NCBI GenBank assembly: GCA_902541695.1
Contig: CACBRT010000005.1
Span: 1-56,469 of the forward strand
From: an uncultured Alphaproteobacteria bacterium
Lineage (GTDB): Bacteria > Pseudomonadota > Alphaproteobacteria > Rhodobacterales > Rhodobacteraceae
Length of the DNA stretch: 56,469 nucleotides
Direction of reading: 5' to 3'
Under the pieces are notes generated by a model. It had not been told where the DNA came from. It saw nothing but the letters and a program-made list of their open reading frames with translations, and did not search any database. The translations under genes and the position numbers were made by a program. Shown here piece by piece: positions 33,492 through 42,296 of this stretch. Positions within the stretch are counted from its first letter, which is position 1. Every line of letters begins with the position of its first letter.

Positions 33492-35156
33492 TTATTTTTT
33501 CATTTTTGACAGCAGCAGTCTTGTTGATATATTTTCAATATCAGTGATTAATTCAATTACAGAAACTTTTTTTGAATTAAGACACTTTTTAAAAAAAAGA
33601 AAAAAATCTTCAACATTTTTTACTCTTTTTGCGTTAGCTCCCATCCCATTACAAATACTTACAAAATCTGGGTTTTTTAAATTTGTTCCTATTACTCTTT
33701 TTGGATAGTATTTTTCTTGATGCATGCGAATTGTGCCATAAGAAGAATTATTGATTATAATAAAAATTATATTTAATTCATTTTCAACTGCAGTTGATAT
33801 TTCAAGACCTGACATTAAAAATCCACCATCTCCAACAAATGAGATAATCTTTTTTTTTGGATATACAAACGAAGAAGAAATAGCAGCTGGAATTGAATAC
33901 CCCATACTTCCACAAGTTGATCCAATTTGAATACACTTTGAATTATACTGAATAAATCTTTGTGGCCAACCTGTATGATTACCTGCATCTAATGTGATTA
34001 CAGCATCTTGATTAATATAATTATAAATTTTTTTACAAATAATAGCTAACTTATGATGATTACAATTTTGTTTAAGCGTTATGTCATCAATATACTCTTT
34101 TCTTAACTTTTTGAGCCAATCGCCACACCTTTTTTTATTAGATTCATCAAAATTCAAAATATTATTTGAAAAATTATTGACACTGGTTTCTATAAAAAGT
34201 GTAGCTTTAAATACTTTTTTTATTTCTTTCTTACTTGGATAAATGTGGACTAATTTAGTTTGTTTTTCTGATTTGCTAAATAAGTCAAACCCATTTGTGG
34301 AAATATCGTTTAGCCTAGTCCCTATAGCTAAGATTAAATCTGATTCATTAAAAAAATTTAATAATTTGGGAGAAACAGATGTACCTAAAGTTCCAACAAA
34401 ATTTTTACTTTTATTATTAATCAAGTCCTGACGGCGAAAGCTTGTTACTACAGGTAATTGATAACTTTTAGCAAATTTCTCAATATTTTTTTTTGAATTT
34501 TCAGACCAATTTGTTCCACCAAGAATTATTATAGGTTTTTTTGAATTTTCAATGAAAGATTTCATTTTAAGAATTTTATTATCATTTATTTTTTTTTCTT
34601 TAATTTTATGAACTTTGAGTTTTTTCTGAAAAGTAGTTTTTATTAAAATATCTTCAGGAAGAGAAATAACTACTGGTCCTTTTCGACCAGTATTAGCAAT
34701 CTGAAAAGCTTTATGAGTTACTTTTTCAATATCTTTAACATTAGAGATATGAAAGCTCTTTTTAGCAACATTAGAAAACATACTTACATAATCAATTTCC
34801 TGGAAGGCCTCTTTACCAAACATTGAGGTGCTTACTTGTCCTACAAATAATATCATAGGTGAGCTGTCTTGCTTAGAAATATGAACCCCAATAGAAGCAT
34901 GACATGCTCCAGGTCCTCTTGTTACAAAAACAATTCCAGGTTTACCAGTCAACTTACCATATGCTTCTGCCATATTTGATGCACAAGCTTCATGTTTAGC
35001 GTTTGTTAATTTTATTTTTTTTCGAAAATTATAAAAAGCATCTAATGCTCCCAAATAGCTTTCACCTGGAACACAGAAAACTCTATCTATTGAATGTTTA
35101 ATAAGACATTCAATTAGTATCTGACCACCTGTCTTTTTATTTGTTTTTATGCTCAA
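33492..35156 (-). CDS. Thiamine-diphosphate enzyme, acetolactate-synthase-like
   Basis: This 554-residue protein has the three-domain layout of acetolactate synthase and oxalyl-CoA/benzoylformate decarboxylase relatives. The catalytic glutamate is in KHEACASNMAEAYGKLTG near residue 55. The middle domain has KPIIILGGTNWS near 205. The ThDP-binding motif starts at FVGDGGFLMSGLE near 435 and ends at NNSSYGTIRMHQ near 465. No regulatory partner subunit lies next to it, which argues against a biosynthetic AHAS. With the aminotransferase downstream, a route that transaminates an amino acid to a 2-keto acid and then decarboxylates or carboligates it is plausible. Sulfopyruvate-type and simple 2-keto-acid decarboxylases are candidates, but this is inference. 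Confidence 0.75.
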   Translation of the reverse strand: MSIKTNKKTGGQILIECLIKHSIDRVFCVPGESYLGALDAFYNFRKKIKLTNAKHEACASNMAEAYGKLTGKPGIVFVTRGPGACHASIGVHISKQDSSPMILFVGQVSTSMFGKEAFQEIDYVSMFSNVAKKSFHISNVKDIEKVTHKAFQIANTGRKGPVVISLPEDILIKTTFQKKLKVHKIKEKKINDNKILKMKSFIENSKKPIIILGGTNWSENSKKNIEKFAKSYQLPVVTSFRRQDLINNKSKNFVGTLGTSVSPKLLNFFNESDLILAIGTRLNDISTNGFDLFSKSEKQTKLVHIYPSKKEIKKVFKATLFIETSVNNFSNNILNFDESNKKRCGDWLKKLRKEYIDDITLKQNCNHHKLAIICKKIYNYINQDAVITLDAGNHTGWPQRFIQYNSKCIQIGSTCGSMGYSIPAAISSSFVYPKKKIISFVGDGGFLMSGLEISTAVENELNIIFIIINNSSYGTIRMHQEKYYPKRVIGTNLKNPDFVSICNGMGANAKRVKNVEDFFLFFKKCLNSKKVSVIELITDIENISTRLLLSKMKK

Positions 35157-35361
35157 ATATTTATCCCAAATAAGAATTATTATCGCAGAAAATTTTATTC
35201 TAATACAACATAATTTACCTTTTTCTTGAAAATTTTGCTTTTTTTTTAGGCAAAAATATTTTTTCTTTTGAATTTTAGATTTTATTTTTGAAAATATATT
35301 TCAAAAAATACTTTATTTATGTCAATGGATTTCATTTACGTGCATAACTCAAATCTAATTG

Positions 35362-36060
35362 ATGAAATATGAATCCGATACACCTCTGGACTCGTACTCC
35401 TTAGCAGCAATGGCAAGAACTGAAGACATTCTTAGTTTTTTGGTAGAAGATCTTAATATTATTGGTTCTAAAGAAACGTACAAAAATATTCTTTATGGAG
35501 TTAGGTTAATAGTAGAAGGAAAAAATAGAAGGCTATCTGACTTTTCAGAAATTATTGATGAAGATGAGGAAGATCAAAGTATTAATAAAAAAAATAAATC
35601 TGATGATTATTTTATAATAAATATTTTCCGCGAAAATTTAATTAATAATATAATTATTATAATTAAACAGCATGGTTTTAAACAAATAAAAAGGATAGAA
35701 AATTCTACTCAAATCCTTATAAAAATACCTGCGCCAACACAAAATCAATTAAATGAATTCGCTGGAGAGACTAAAAGAATTGAAAGATCTGCAATATCAA
35801 GGATAGCAAGAATTAAAAGTGATGCTATACAAAGAATTAAAGCAGCTTTGGAAAGAGAATATATTGAACCTCACGTAGCAGTACCAGCTAAAGCTCACTT
35901 AGAAAATATTCAGCAATCTGCTGTGTCTGAAATCAGGTTGATTGGACTTAAAAAGAGAAAAACTTTACTTGGAAAATTTTTTAGTTATACAGATGAAGAA
36001 GAAAAAAAATTAGGGAAAAAGCTTGAAAAATCTCCCCATAATAATTTATTCTCAAATTAG
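35362..36060 (+). CDS. Unassigned protein with a ribosome-recycling-factor-like C-terminal region
   Basis: The 232-residue protein has no family I can name outright. From about residue 82 its text tracks ribosome recycling factor (RRF). IINIFRENLINNIIIIIKQ corresponds to the RRF strand-helix LxINVFDxxxxxxxExAI, QILIKIPAPTQNQ to the RRF IRxPLPPLTEER, and RSAISRIARIKSDAIQRIKA to the RRF long-helix pattern with its regularly spaced arginines. The following LENIQQSAVSEIRLIGLKKR fits RRF helix 3. The first 80 residues do not show the RRF helix 1 with RTGRA, and include an acidic stretch (DEDEEDQ). I chose ATG 35362 over TTG 35359. It is followed by an FMN-protein gene on the same strand. A role at the ribosome is inference only. 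Confidence 0.55.
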   Translation: MKYESDTPLDSYSLAAMARTEDILSFLVEDLNIIGSKETYKNILYGVRLIVEGKNRRLSDFSEIIDEDEEDQSINKKNKSDDYFIINIFRENLINNIIIIIKQHGFKQIKRIENSTQILIKIPAPTQNQLNEFAGETKRIERSAISRIARIKSDAIQRIKAALEREYIEPHVAVPAKAHLENIQQSAVSEIRLIGLKKRKTLLGKFFSYTDEEEKKLGKKLEKSPHNNLFSN

Positions 36061-36103
36061 TAAGGTCTAAATCTTTTAAACCATTTCTTTTTTATTGTGT
36101 AAC

Positions 36104-36586
36104 ATGGAAAAAAAAATCTCGCTAACACATAAAATAACCGATGAAATTGCTGTTAAAATAAAAGAAATTATAAATGGTAATTATCAACAGGCTGCTTTGG
36201 GAACTATAGACGATACAGGGTTCCCTATGGTTACTAAAGTTATACCAATGAATTATAAAGAAATAGTCTATCTTCTCATTAGTGATTTGAGTGAACATAC
36301 AAAAAATTTAAATGTAAATCCGAATGCATCTTTATACTTTGCCCAAGAGGAGAAACACAAAATAAAATCAAATAATCCAAGATTAACAATCCAAGGTCTT
36401 TTTAAAAAGCTAGAATTAAATAAGGATGACCCCAAATTTCAAATGTTATTACAAAATTACAACAAAATAGAACCTGGCGCTAAAATGTGGGGAATGTTTA
36501 CTGATTTTAATTTCTACGAATTTACAGAAAAGAAAAAAATTTTTGTTGAAGGTTTTGGAAAAGCATATCTAGACGTACATGAGTAA
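36104..36586 (+). CDS. Pyridoxamine-5'-phosphate-oxidase-like FMN-binding protein (HugZ-like)
   Basis: This 160-residue protein has a split-barrel FMN-binding pattern: QAALGTIDDTGFPMVTKVIP near residue 30, VYLLISDLSEHTKNL near 55 and NPNASLYFA near 72. These are the usual strands around the flavin in the PNPOx/HugZ-like family. Function in this family ranges from haem degradation to F420/FMN reductions; with no haem-uptake genes nearby I leave it open. ATG 36104 is preferred over the TTG three codons upstream. It lies 43 bases after the RRF-like gene. Confidence 0.7.
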   Translation: MEKKISLTHKITDEIAVKIKEIINGNYQQAALGTIDDTGFPMVTKVIPMNYKEIVYLLISDLSEHTKNLNVNPNASLYFAQEEKHKIKSNNPRLTIQGLFKKLELNKDDPKFQMLLQNYNKIEPGAKMWGMFTDFNFYEFTEKKKIFVEGFGKAYLDVHE

Positions 36587-36610
36587 TTTGACCCCATAGG
36601 CTGAACTAAA

Positions 36611-36850
36611 ATGAAAATGATTTTTTTACTATATCTGTATATAAATGTTTTTTTTATAACTTCAGTTATAACTGCATTTTCCAGTGAAGATTACTACGAA
36701 GGAAAAGAGGCAGACAAATTAATCAAATCAGGAATAATTCAAGAAACCATAAAGGAAGAAGACCATAAACATGTTGTTGTTGAATTCGACAATGATTTTT
36801 TTTGGTGTACTATAGAGAATAATGGAAAAAAAACATGTGTTTTATATTAG
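36611..36850 (+). CDS. Small secreted or periplasmic protein of unknown function
   Basis: The 79-residue product begins with a basic residue and a long hydrophobic segment (MIFLLYLYINVFFITSVITA) that looks like a signal peptide. A charged mature part of about 55 residues follows, containing EEDHKHVVVEFDNDFFWCTI and ending in CVLY. Two cysteines near the end (CTIENNGKKTC) could pair. It overlaps the start of mepA by up to 29 bases, or 14 if mepA begins at GTG 36837. That close linkage suggests cotranslation with the murein endopeptidase. No family is recognised. Confidence 0.6.
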   Translation: MKMIFLLYLYINVFFITSVITAFSSEDYYEGKEADKLIKSGIIQETIKEEDHKHVVVEFDNDFFWCTIENNGKKTCVLY

Positions 36851-37742
36851 TAAAATAACAATAACATTTCTCTTTCTACTATTAATAAAACCGAGCTTTG
36901 GACACGATCCCAATCAAAATTTACCTTCTCATAAAATTTTTGAAAAATTCAATTTACCAACTAAAGGTGAAAGCAAACCAATTGGTTTTTATGCAAAAGG
37001 GTGTTTAAGTGGAGGTGTACAATTAGACGATACAGGGCCTAATTGGCAAATCATGAGACCAAGTAGGAATAGAAATTGGGGCCATCCTTCTGTTATTAGC
37101 TACATTAAAGATTTAAGTAAATCAGCAACTCAAGTAGGATGGAAAGGGCTTTATATAGGCGATATTGCAGCTCCTAGAGGGGGTCCAATGCCATACGGTC
37201 ATCAATCCCATCAAACGGGTCTAGATGTAGATATTTGGCTAACACCGCCAAAAAACCTTACACTTACAAAGAAAAAGAGAGACAGAATAAAAGCAATATC
37301 TGTTAGAAAAAAAAATTTAAAAGAGGTCAATAATAATTGGACTTTAGATCATGCAAAAATATTAAAGGTAGCAGCATCAGACAATCGTGTAGATAGAATA
37401 TTTATCAATGCTCCTGCAAAAATTTGGATGTGTGAACATATGGAAGGATCAAAAAAATGGCTTCAAAAGATAAGACCTATATGGGGCCATCATTCTCATT
37501 TTCATGTAAGACTAAAATGTCCGAAAGACTCTCAGGAGTGCGTAAGACAAGAACCTACAGTTTCCCAAATTTCAAAAAGTCCCACTGGATGTGACGAAAC
37601 ATTGTATTGGTGGGTTACAAAAGCTTTAGAACCACCAGACCCAAAAAAAAAGAAACAAAAATTAAAAAAGAAAAAAGGAGCTAGGGATTATACAATGAAT
37701 GATCTGCCAAAAATGTGTTTAGATATAATTCATATGAAATAA
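36822..37742 (+). CDS. mepA: Penicillin-insensitive murein endopeptidase (MepA)
   Basis: This 306-residue periplasmic LAS-type zinc peptidase cleaves D-alanyl-meso-DAP cross-links in peptidoglycan. A signal peptide (ITITFLFLLLIKPSFG) is followed by GCLSGGVQL near residue 60, then RNRNWGHPSVISYI, DIAAPRGGPMPYGHQSHQTG near 120 running into LDVDIWL with metal-ligand His and Asp, and WGHHSHFHVRLKCP near 220 with the remaining zinc histidines. The C-terminal 40 residues are lysine-rich (KKKKQKLKKKKG), then end in MCLDII. The length is slightly above the E. coli enzyme. The start could be ATG 36822 or GTG 36837. Confidence 0.92.
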   Translation: MEKKHVFYISKITITFLFLLLIKPSFGHDPNQNLPSHKIFEKFNLPTKGESKPIGFYAKGCLSGGVQLDDTGPNWQIMRPSRNRNWGHPSVISYIKDLSKSATQVGWKGLYIGDIAAPRGGPMPYGHQSHQTGLDVDIWLTPPKNLTLTKKKRDRIKAISVRKKNLKEVNNNWTLDHAKILKVAASDNRVDRIFINAPAKIWMCEHMEGSKKWLQKIRPIWGHHSHFHVRLKCPKDSQECVRQEPTVSQISKSPTGCDETLYWWVTKALEPPDPKKKKQKLKKKKGARDYTMNDLPKMCLDIIHMK

Positions 37743-37779
37743 TTACCCATAAATTTTTAGTTTATAATTAAATAATAAT

Positions 37780-38379
37780 TTATTTTTTTAAAATCTGGGA
37801 ATTAAAAGCTATTGTTATTCTGTCAGTATCTGAATTGTTTGGATATACGCTATGAAGCAAATATGAAGGAAAAATTACAAGTTGTCCTGATTTTGGTCTA
37901 ATCCTCATTATTGGGTCAAAACCTCTTTGTGGAATTAAATTTGCCAAATCTCGACCCTCCTGATTAGGGTTTATGAATTCAATCATTCCAGAATAACCTT
38001 CTACTTCTGTGGGTTGTTGAACATAAAGAACTCCAGACCAATGAGAATTAGGATGTGTATGAAGATTATTTGAGCCTCCCTTAGGATTAACATTTATCCA
38101 ACCTACAAATCTTGCATCAAAATTTTCTGCATTAAATTCGGGGTTATAATTTTTCATTATAGAACCAATTGAGGACGCACAAATTTTACAAACTTCTTTA
38201 ATACTTGCCTCATTTCTAAGAAAAAGGTCTGGGGTAGAATGCCAACCTAAATTGTTTGATAGATTAAAACCAGTATCATTATCACGAATAGTGTAAATAT
38301 CTTTGATAACATTTTTTAATAAATTTTCTTCAATTTCACTATTTATGATATGAATTGGAGAAGTAAAACCTATTTGCAT
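37780..38379 (-). CDS. Putative 2-oxoglutarate/Fe(II)-dependent oxygenase (TIGR02466-like)
   Basis: This 199-residue protein has the layout of a small oxygenase family common in marine bacteria and phages. WINVNPKGGSNNLHTHPNSH near residue 93 carries the first metal ligands, SGVLYVQQP follows, and SGQLVIFPSYLLHSVYPN near 165 holds the second histidine. RITIAFN near 190 has the 2-oxoglutarate-binding arginine. These enzymes hydroxylate unknown substrates. It stands alone, converging with mepA and followed upstream by tRNA-Lys. Confidence 0.75.
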   Translation of the reverse strand: MQIGFTSPIHIINSEIEENLLKNVIKDIYTIRDNDTGFNLSNNLGWHSTPDLFLRNEASIKEVCKICASSIGSIMKNYNPEFNAENFDARFVGWINVNPKGGSNNLHTHPNSHWSGVLYVQQPTEVEGYSGMIEFINPNQEGRDLANLIPQRGFDPIMRIRPKSGQLVIFPSYLLHSVYPNNSDTDRITIAFNSQILKK

Positions 38380-38409
38380 CCTAAAACTTTAATTTTCTAT
38401 GTTTGTATC

Positions 38410-38485
38410 TGGTGAGCCCGACAGGATTCGAACCTGTGACCCACTGATTAAAAGTCAGTTGCTCTACCAACTGAGCTACGGGCCC
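38410..38485 (-). tRNA. tRNA-Lys (anticodon TTT), CCA encoded
   Basis: Read on the minus strand, the acceptor stem is GGGCCCG with CGGGCTC, followed by discriminator A and an encoded CCA. The D-arm AGCTCAGTTGGTAGAGC is standard, the anticodon arm is ACTGA-CTTTTAA-TCAGT, and the T-arm contains GGTTCGAATCC. The anticodon TTT is at plus-strand 38450-38452. The total length is 76 including CCA. Confidence 0.97.
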
Positions 38486-38600
38486 ACATATTTTTGTGTA
38501 TTATTTCAATTAAAATTGGTCAAGTTTATTTTGAGAATTATTATCAAATTGCACAAAAAAAATGACTAGAAGAATAAATTACACTGCGTTATAAATCTAT

Positions 38601-39449
38601 ATGTCTGATTTTAATCATAAATTTACATTACCATTCATTAAAATGCATGGATTAGGAAATGATTTTTTAATAATCGATTGTCGCCAAAATGATTATAAAT
38701 TTTCCAATAGCCAAATTAAATTATTAGGTAACAGAAACTTAGGTGTTGGTTTTGATCAGTTCGTTTTGATGTATAATTCCGATAAAGAAAATATACACAC
38801 TTTTTTAAAGTTTTGGAATTCTGACGGATCTAGTTCATCAACTTGTGGGAATGCGACTCGTTGTGTAGCAGATATCATAATGAAAGAAACTGGCTTGGAT
38901 AAAATAAACATTGCTACAAGTGTAGAAATAATAAAATGTATAAAATTAAATAATGGCCAAATTTTAACAAATTTGGGTATCCCAAAAACATTTTGGAGAG
39001 ATATCCCATTATCAGAAAAATGTGATACTAGCAAATTACCTATTGATGGAAATCCAATCGCTACTTCTTTAGGTAACCCTCATTGTACTTTTTTTGTGGA
39101 AAATTTAAATCAAATTTCAGTTTCCAAAATTGGTCAAGAAACAGAGATAAATCCACTTTTTCCCCAAAAAACTAATGTCCAAATTGCTGAAGTTATCGAT
39201 GATAATAAAATTAAAGTTAAAGTTTGGGAAAGAGGAAGTGGAATTACTATGGCATCTGGATCATCTGCATGCGCTGTTGCTTATTCTGCAAAAAGACTAA
39301 ATTTAACAAAAGATACAGTTCAGATTATTTTGGATGGTGGAATAGTAAATGTTTATTGTAAAGAAGATGGGGTTTGGATATCAGGTGATATAAAGTATGT
39401 ATTTTCTGGAAAGATTTCTTCTCTTTTTTTTGATAATTGGAATAATTAA
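38601..39449 (+). CDS. dapF: Diaminopimelate epimerase (DapF), with Ser at one catalytic Cys position
   Basis: This 282-residue enzyme converts LL- to meso-diaminopimelate for lysine and peptidoglycan. KMHGLGNDFLIID near residue 14 is the DapF opening motif, and the first catalytic cysteine is in STCGNATRC near 80. At the second active-site motif the family has ACGxGACA or ACGSAACA; here it reads MASGSSACA near 222, so serine stands where the second catalytic cysteine is expected. The distal Cys of the motif is kept. WERGSG before it is normal. The stop codon shares a base with the ATG of mtaB, so the two are translationally coupled. Confidence 0.9.
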   Translation: MSDFNHKFTLPFIKMHGLGNDFLIIDCRQNDYKFSNSQIKLLGNRNLGVGFDQFVLMYNSDKENIHTFLKFWNSDGSSSSTCGNATRCVADIIMKETGLDKINIATSVEIIKCIKLNNGQILTNLGIPKTFWRDIPLSEKCDTSKLPIDGNPIATSLGNPHCTFFVENLNQISVSKIGQETEINPLFPQKTNVQIAEVIDDNKIKVKVWERGSGITMASGSSACAVAYSAKRLNLTKDTVQIILDGGIVNVYCKEDGVWISGDIKYVFSGKISSLFFDNWNN

Positions 39450-40720
39450 TGAGTAATTTTATTAAAACTTTTGGTTGTAGGTTAAACATTTTTGAAACAG
39501 AAATTATTAAAAGTTTTATAAAAACTAATAGCATCAAAAATATTTCTGTCATTAATACTTGTGCAGTGACACAAGAGGCTGAAAAAAAGGCAATTCGTGA
39601 AATAAAAAAAATTAAAAATAAAAATAAAGATACTTTTTTAGTTGTAACAGGTTGTGCTTCGCAACTTAAATCTAAATCATTTCAAAATATGGATGAAGTA
39701 GATTTGGTTTTAGGTAATCAAGAAAAGCTAATTAGTGGGAATTGGTCAAAAATTAATAGTTTAATGAAAAAAAACAAAAAAAATTTTAAGTCCAATTTAG
39801 TTTCTAATATTATGGAAGAAAATACTCTTCCTTCCAATAAATTAATCCCATCAAAATCTAATACTCGAGCATTTATAGGGATACAAAATGGTTGTGATCA
39901 TAGATGCACTTTTTGCATTATCCCATATGCTCGAGGAAATTCTAGATCAATTCCAAAGTCTGAGATAAAAAACCAAATTGAATCCTTGGTATTAAGTGGT
40001 ATAAAAGAAGTAGTTTTAACAGGTGTTGATATAACATCCTGGGGCTTGGATTTTGAAAAAAAAGAGAGATTAGGAGATCTTATATACTTTATTTTAAATT
40101 CGGTTCCTTCACTTGAGAGACTAAGAATTTCCTCTATAGATAGTATTGAAATTGATCCAAAATTAATGGATTTGTTGTGTTACGAAACTAGGTTAATGCC
40201 TCATTTACATCTGTCTCTTCAATCAGGTGATAATATGATTTTGAAAAGAATGAAAAGGAGACACAGTAGAGAAGATACTATAAAATTTTGTTCAATATTG
40301 AAGAAAATCAGACCTCAAATGACATTTAGCGCTGATATCATAGCTGGTTTTCCTACTGAAAATGAAGAAATGTTTCAAAATACGATTTCTATTATTGAAC
40401 AATGCGAGATCGATTGGATCCACGTTTTTCCTTACTCATCTCGCATTGGTACCCCAGCAAGTAGGATGCCCCAAGTCTCAAAAATAGAAATTGACAAAAG
40501 GGCATTTATACTAAGAAAAATCAGTAATGAAAGATTAAATAAACATCTAAAAAATAAAATTGGAAGTATTCAAAAGGTTTTAGTTGAAGGAAACGCCAAG
40601 GGTTACACAGAAGACTACTGTCGGGTTTCTTTTGAAGAAGGACCAGTAATAGGTGAGATAACAACTATGAAAATTCAAAAAAAGCACAATAATGAGCTTT
40701 TTGGAAGCCCTATTAACTAA
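39449..40720 (+). CDS. mtaB: tRNA N6-threonylcarbamoyladenosine (t6A37) methylthiotransferase MtaB
   Basis: This 423-residue radical-SAM methylthiotransferase has three regions. The N-terminal UPF0004 domain (FIKTFGCRLNIFETEI, INTCAVTQEAEKKA) binds one iron-sulfur cluster. The radical SAM motif CDHRCTFCIIPYARG near residue 150 binds the other. A C-terminal TRAM-like region follows. It adds a methylthio group to t6A at position 37 of tRNAs reading ANN codons, which include the lysine tRNA encoded upstream. Linkage to dapF is common in alphaproteobacteria. It ends 7 bases from the stop of gabD on the other strand. Confidence 0.9.
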   Translation: MSNFIKTFGCRLNIFETEIIKSFIKTNSIKNISVINTCAVTQEAEKKAIREIKKIKNKNKDTFLVVTGCASQLKSKSFQNMDEVDLVLGNQEKLISGNWSKINSLMKKNKKNFKSNLVSNIMEENTLPSNKLIPSKSNTRAFIGIQNGCDHRCTFCIIPYARGNSRSIPKSEIKNQIESLVLSGIKEVVLTGVDITSWGLDFEKKERLGDLIYFILNSVPSLERLRISSIDSIEIDPKLMDLLCYETRLMPHLHLSLQSGDNMILKRMKRRHSREDTIKFCSILKKIRPQMTFSADIIAGFPTENEEMFQNTISIIEQCEIDWIHVFPYSSRIGTPASRMPQVSKIEIDKRAFILRKISNERLNKHLKNKIGSIQKVLVEGNAKGYTEDYCRVSFEEGPVIGEITTMKIQKKHNNELFGSPIN

Positions 40721-40727
40721 TCTGTTT

Positions 40728-42212
40728 TTATACTGACATACAAATGTATTTCATTTCTAAAAACTCCTCTATGCCATGCTTAGAACCTTCCCTGCCCAAA
40801 CCTGATTGTTTAACACCACCAAATGGAGCTAACTCAGTAGAAATGACACCAGCATTAACTCCAACCATTCCATATTCAAGTGCTTCTGAAACTCTCCAAA
40901 CTCTGGATAAATCTTTTGCGTAGAAATATGCTGCCAAACCAAAAATAGTATCATTAGCTTGTTTTATAACATCATCTTCATCTTTAAATCTATAAAGTGG
41001 TGCAACAGGACCAAATGTTTCATTTGTAGATACTATCATATTTTTTTTAACTTCTGTAAGCAGAGTAGGTTCAAAAAAGTTACCACCTAATTCATGACGT
41101 TTTCCTCCAAAAATCAGTTTAGCTCCTTTTGAAACAGCGTCATTAATATGACTTTCGACCTTTAAAACTGCATCCTCAGAAATTAATGGGCCTAATGTGA
41201 CACTTGTATTAAAACCATCACCAACCTCAAATTTACTAATAGCGCGAGATAACTTTTGTGCAAATTTATCATAAACATTCTCTTGGACATACAATCTGTT
41301 TGCACATACACATGTTTGGCCATTGTTTCTATATTTAGATAGGATTGCTCCTTCAACAGCAGCATCTAAATCAGCATCATCAAAGACAATGAAAGGTGCA
41401 TTTCCACCTAATTCCATTGACATCTTTAAAACTTGGGAAGATCCTTGTTTAAGAAGTATTTTTCCGACTTCAGTTGATCCTGTAAAAGTTAGCTTTCTAA
41501 CTTTGGAATTAGAACAGAATTCTTCACCAATAATTTGTGACTTATTGGACGTAACAATTGACAAAACACCTTTTGGTATACCAGCCCTTTCTGCAAGAAC
41601 TGCAATGGCTAAGGCTGATAAAGGTGTGTCTTCTGCGGGTTTGGCTACAAAAGAACAGCCCGCTGCTAGAGCAGGTCCTAATTTTCTGGTAATCATAGCA
41701 TTAGGAAAATTCCAAGGGGTAATTGAAGTAACAACCCCAATTGGCTGTTTAATTACTAATATTTTCTTATCAGCTTGGTGACCTGGTATAGTTTCACCAT
41801 AAATTCTTTTTGCTTCTTCAGCGAAAAATTCAATAAAACTAGCTCCATAAGCAATTTCACCAGTTGCTTCTGATATTGGTTTCCCCATTTCTGCCGTAAT
41901 TATTTTAGCTAAATCTTCATTATTAGCCATCATTAATTCGTAAAATTTTTTTAAAACAGATGATCTTTCTTTACCTGTTTTTGAAGACCACAACTTTTGG
42001 GCATCATAAGCTGCATCGAGTGCTTGTCTAGTTTCTGCTAGTCCTAAATCAGGAACTTTACATATTACTTCCAAAGAGGCCGGATTTCTTACTTCGAAAG
42101 TTTCGTTGTTTTTGGAACTAACCCATTCACCAGCAATATAAGCTTGATCTCTCAATAAAGATGGATCTGCAAGGATTGAGGAAAGTTTTCTATTTTCTAC
42201 AATTTTGTCCAT
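40728..42212 (-). CDS. gabD: Succinate-semialdehyde dehydrogenase, NAD(P)+ (GabD)
   Basis: The 494-residue aldehyde dehydrogenase has PWNFPNAMITRKLGPALAAG near residue 168, FTGSTEVGKIL near 243, the general base in MELGGNAPFIV near 267 and the catalytic cysteine in NNGQTCVCANR near 300. The adjacent second Cys (TCVC) is typical of GabD-type enzymes, and the C-terminal GGVKQSGLGREGSKHGIEEF is the family signature. It oxidises succinate semialdehyde to succinate at the end of GABA and putrescine degradation. That could connect with the polyamine-type importer, although the genes are 8 kb apart. It is a single gene in its orientation. Confidence 0.9.
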   Translation of the reverse strand: MDKIVENRKLSSILADPSLLRDQAYIAGEWVSSKNNETFEVRNPASLEVICKVPDLGLAETRQALDAAYDAQKLWSSKTGKERSSVLKKFYELMMANNEDLAKIITAEMGKPISEATGEIAYGASFIEFFAEEAKRIYGETIPGHQADKKILVIKQPIGVVTSITPWNFPNAMITRKLGPALAAGCSFVAKPAEDTPLSALAIAVLAERAGIPKGVLSIVTSNKSQIIGEEFCSNSKVRKLTFTGSTEVGKILLKQGSSQVLKMSMELGGNAPFIVFDDADLDAAVEGAILSKYRNNGQTCVCANRLYVQENVYDKFAQKLSRAISKFEVGDGFNTSVTLGPLISEDAVLKVESHINDAVSKGAKLIFGGKRHELGGNFFEPTLLTEVKKNMIVSTNETFGPVAPLYRFKDEDDVIKQANDTIFGLAAYFYAKDLSRVWRVSEALEYGMVGVNAGVISTELAPFGGVKQSGLGREGSKHGIEEFLEMKYICMSV

Positions 42213-42296
42213 TTCAGCCTCAATTATAAGTGAAATCTGTTAAATATAAGATATAAAAGAGGAAACGAAATGGCAAGTTTTTAAGATTCATCTTGA

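Noticed and set aside
35362-36060. Possibility that the RRF-like gene is the organism's ordinary frr
   Set aside because: The RTGRA helix and the normal 185-residue length are missing, and there is no pyrH/tsf neighbour, so it is treated as a divergent relative.
38410-38485. tRNA-Lys as a possible integration (att) site
   Set aside because: No integrase gene, no repeated tRNA 3' end nearby and only housekeeping genes on both sides.
39590-39640. A-rich repeat-like stretch in mtaB
   Set aside because: It is lysine-codon repetition inside the coding sequence, not a tandem repeat or CRISPR.
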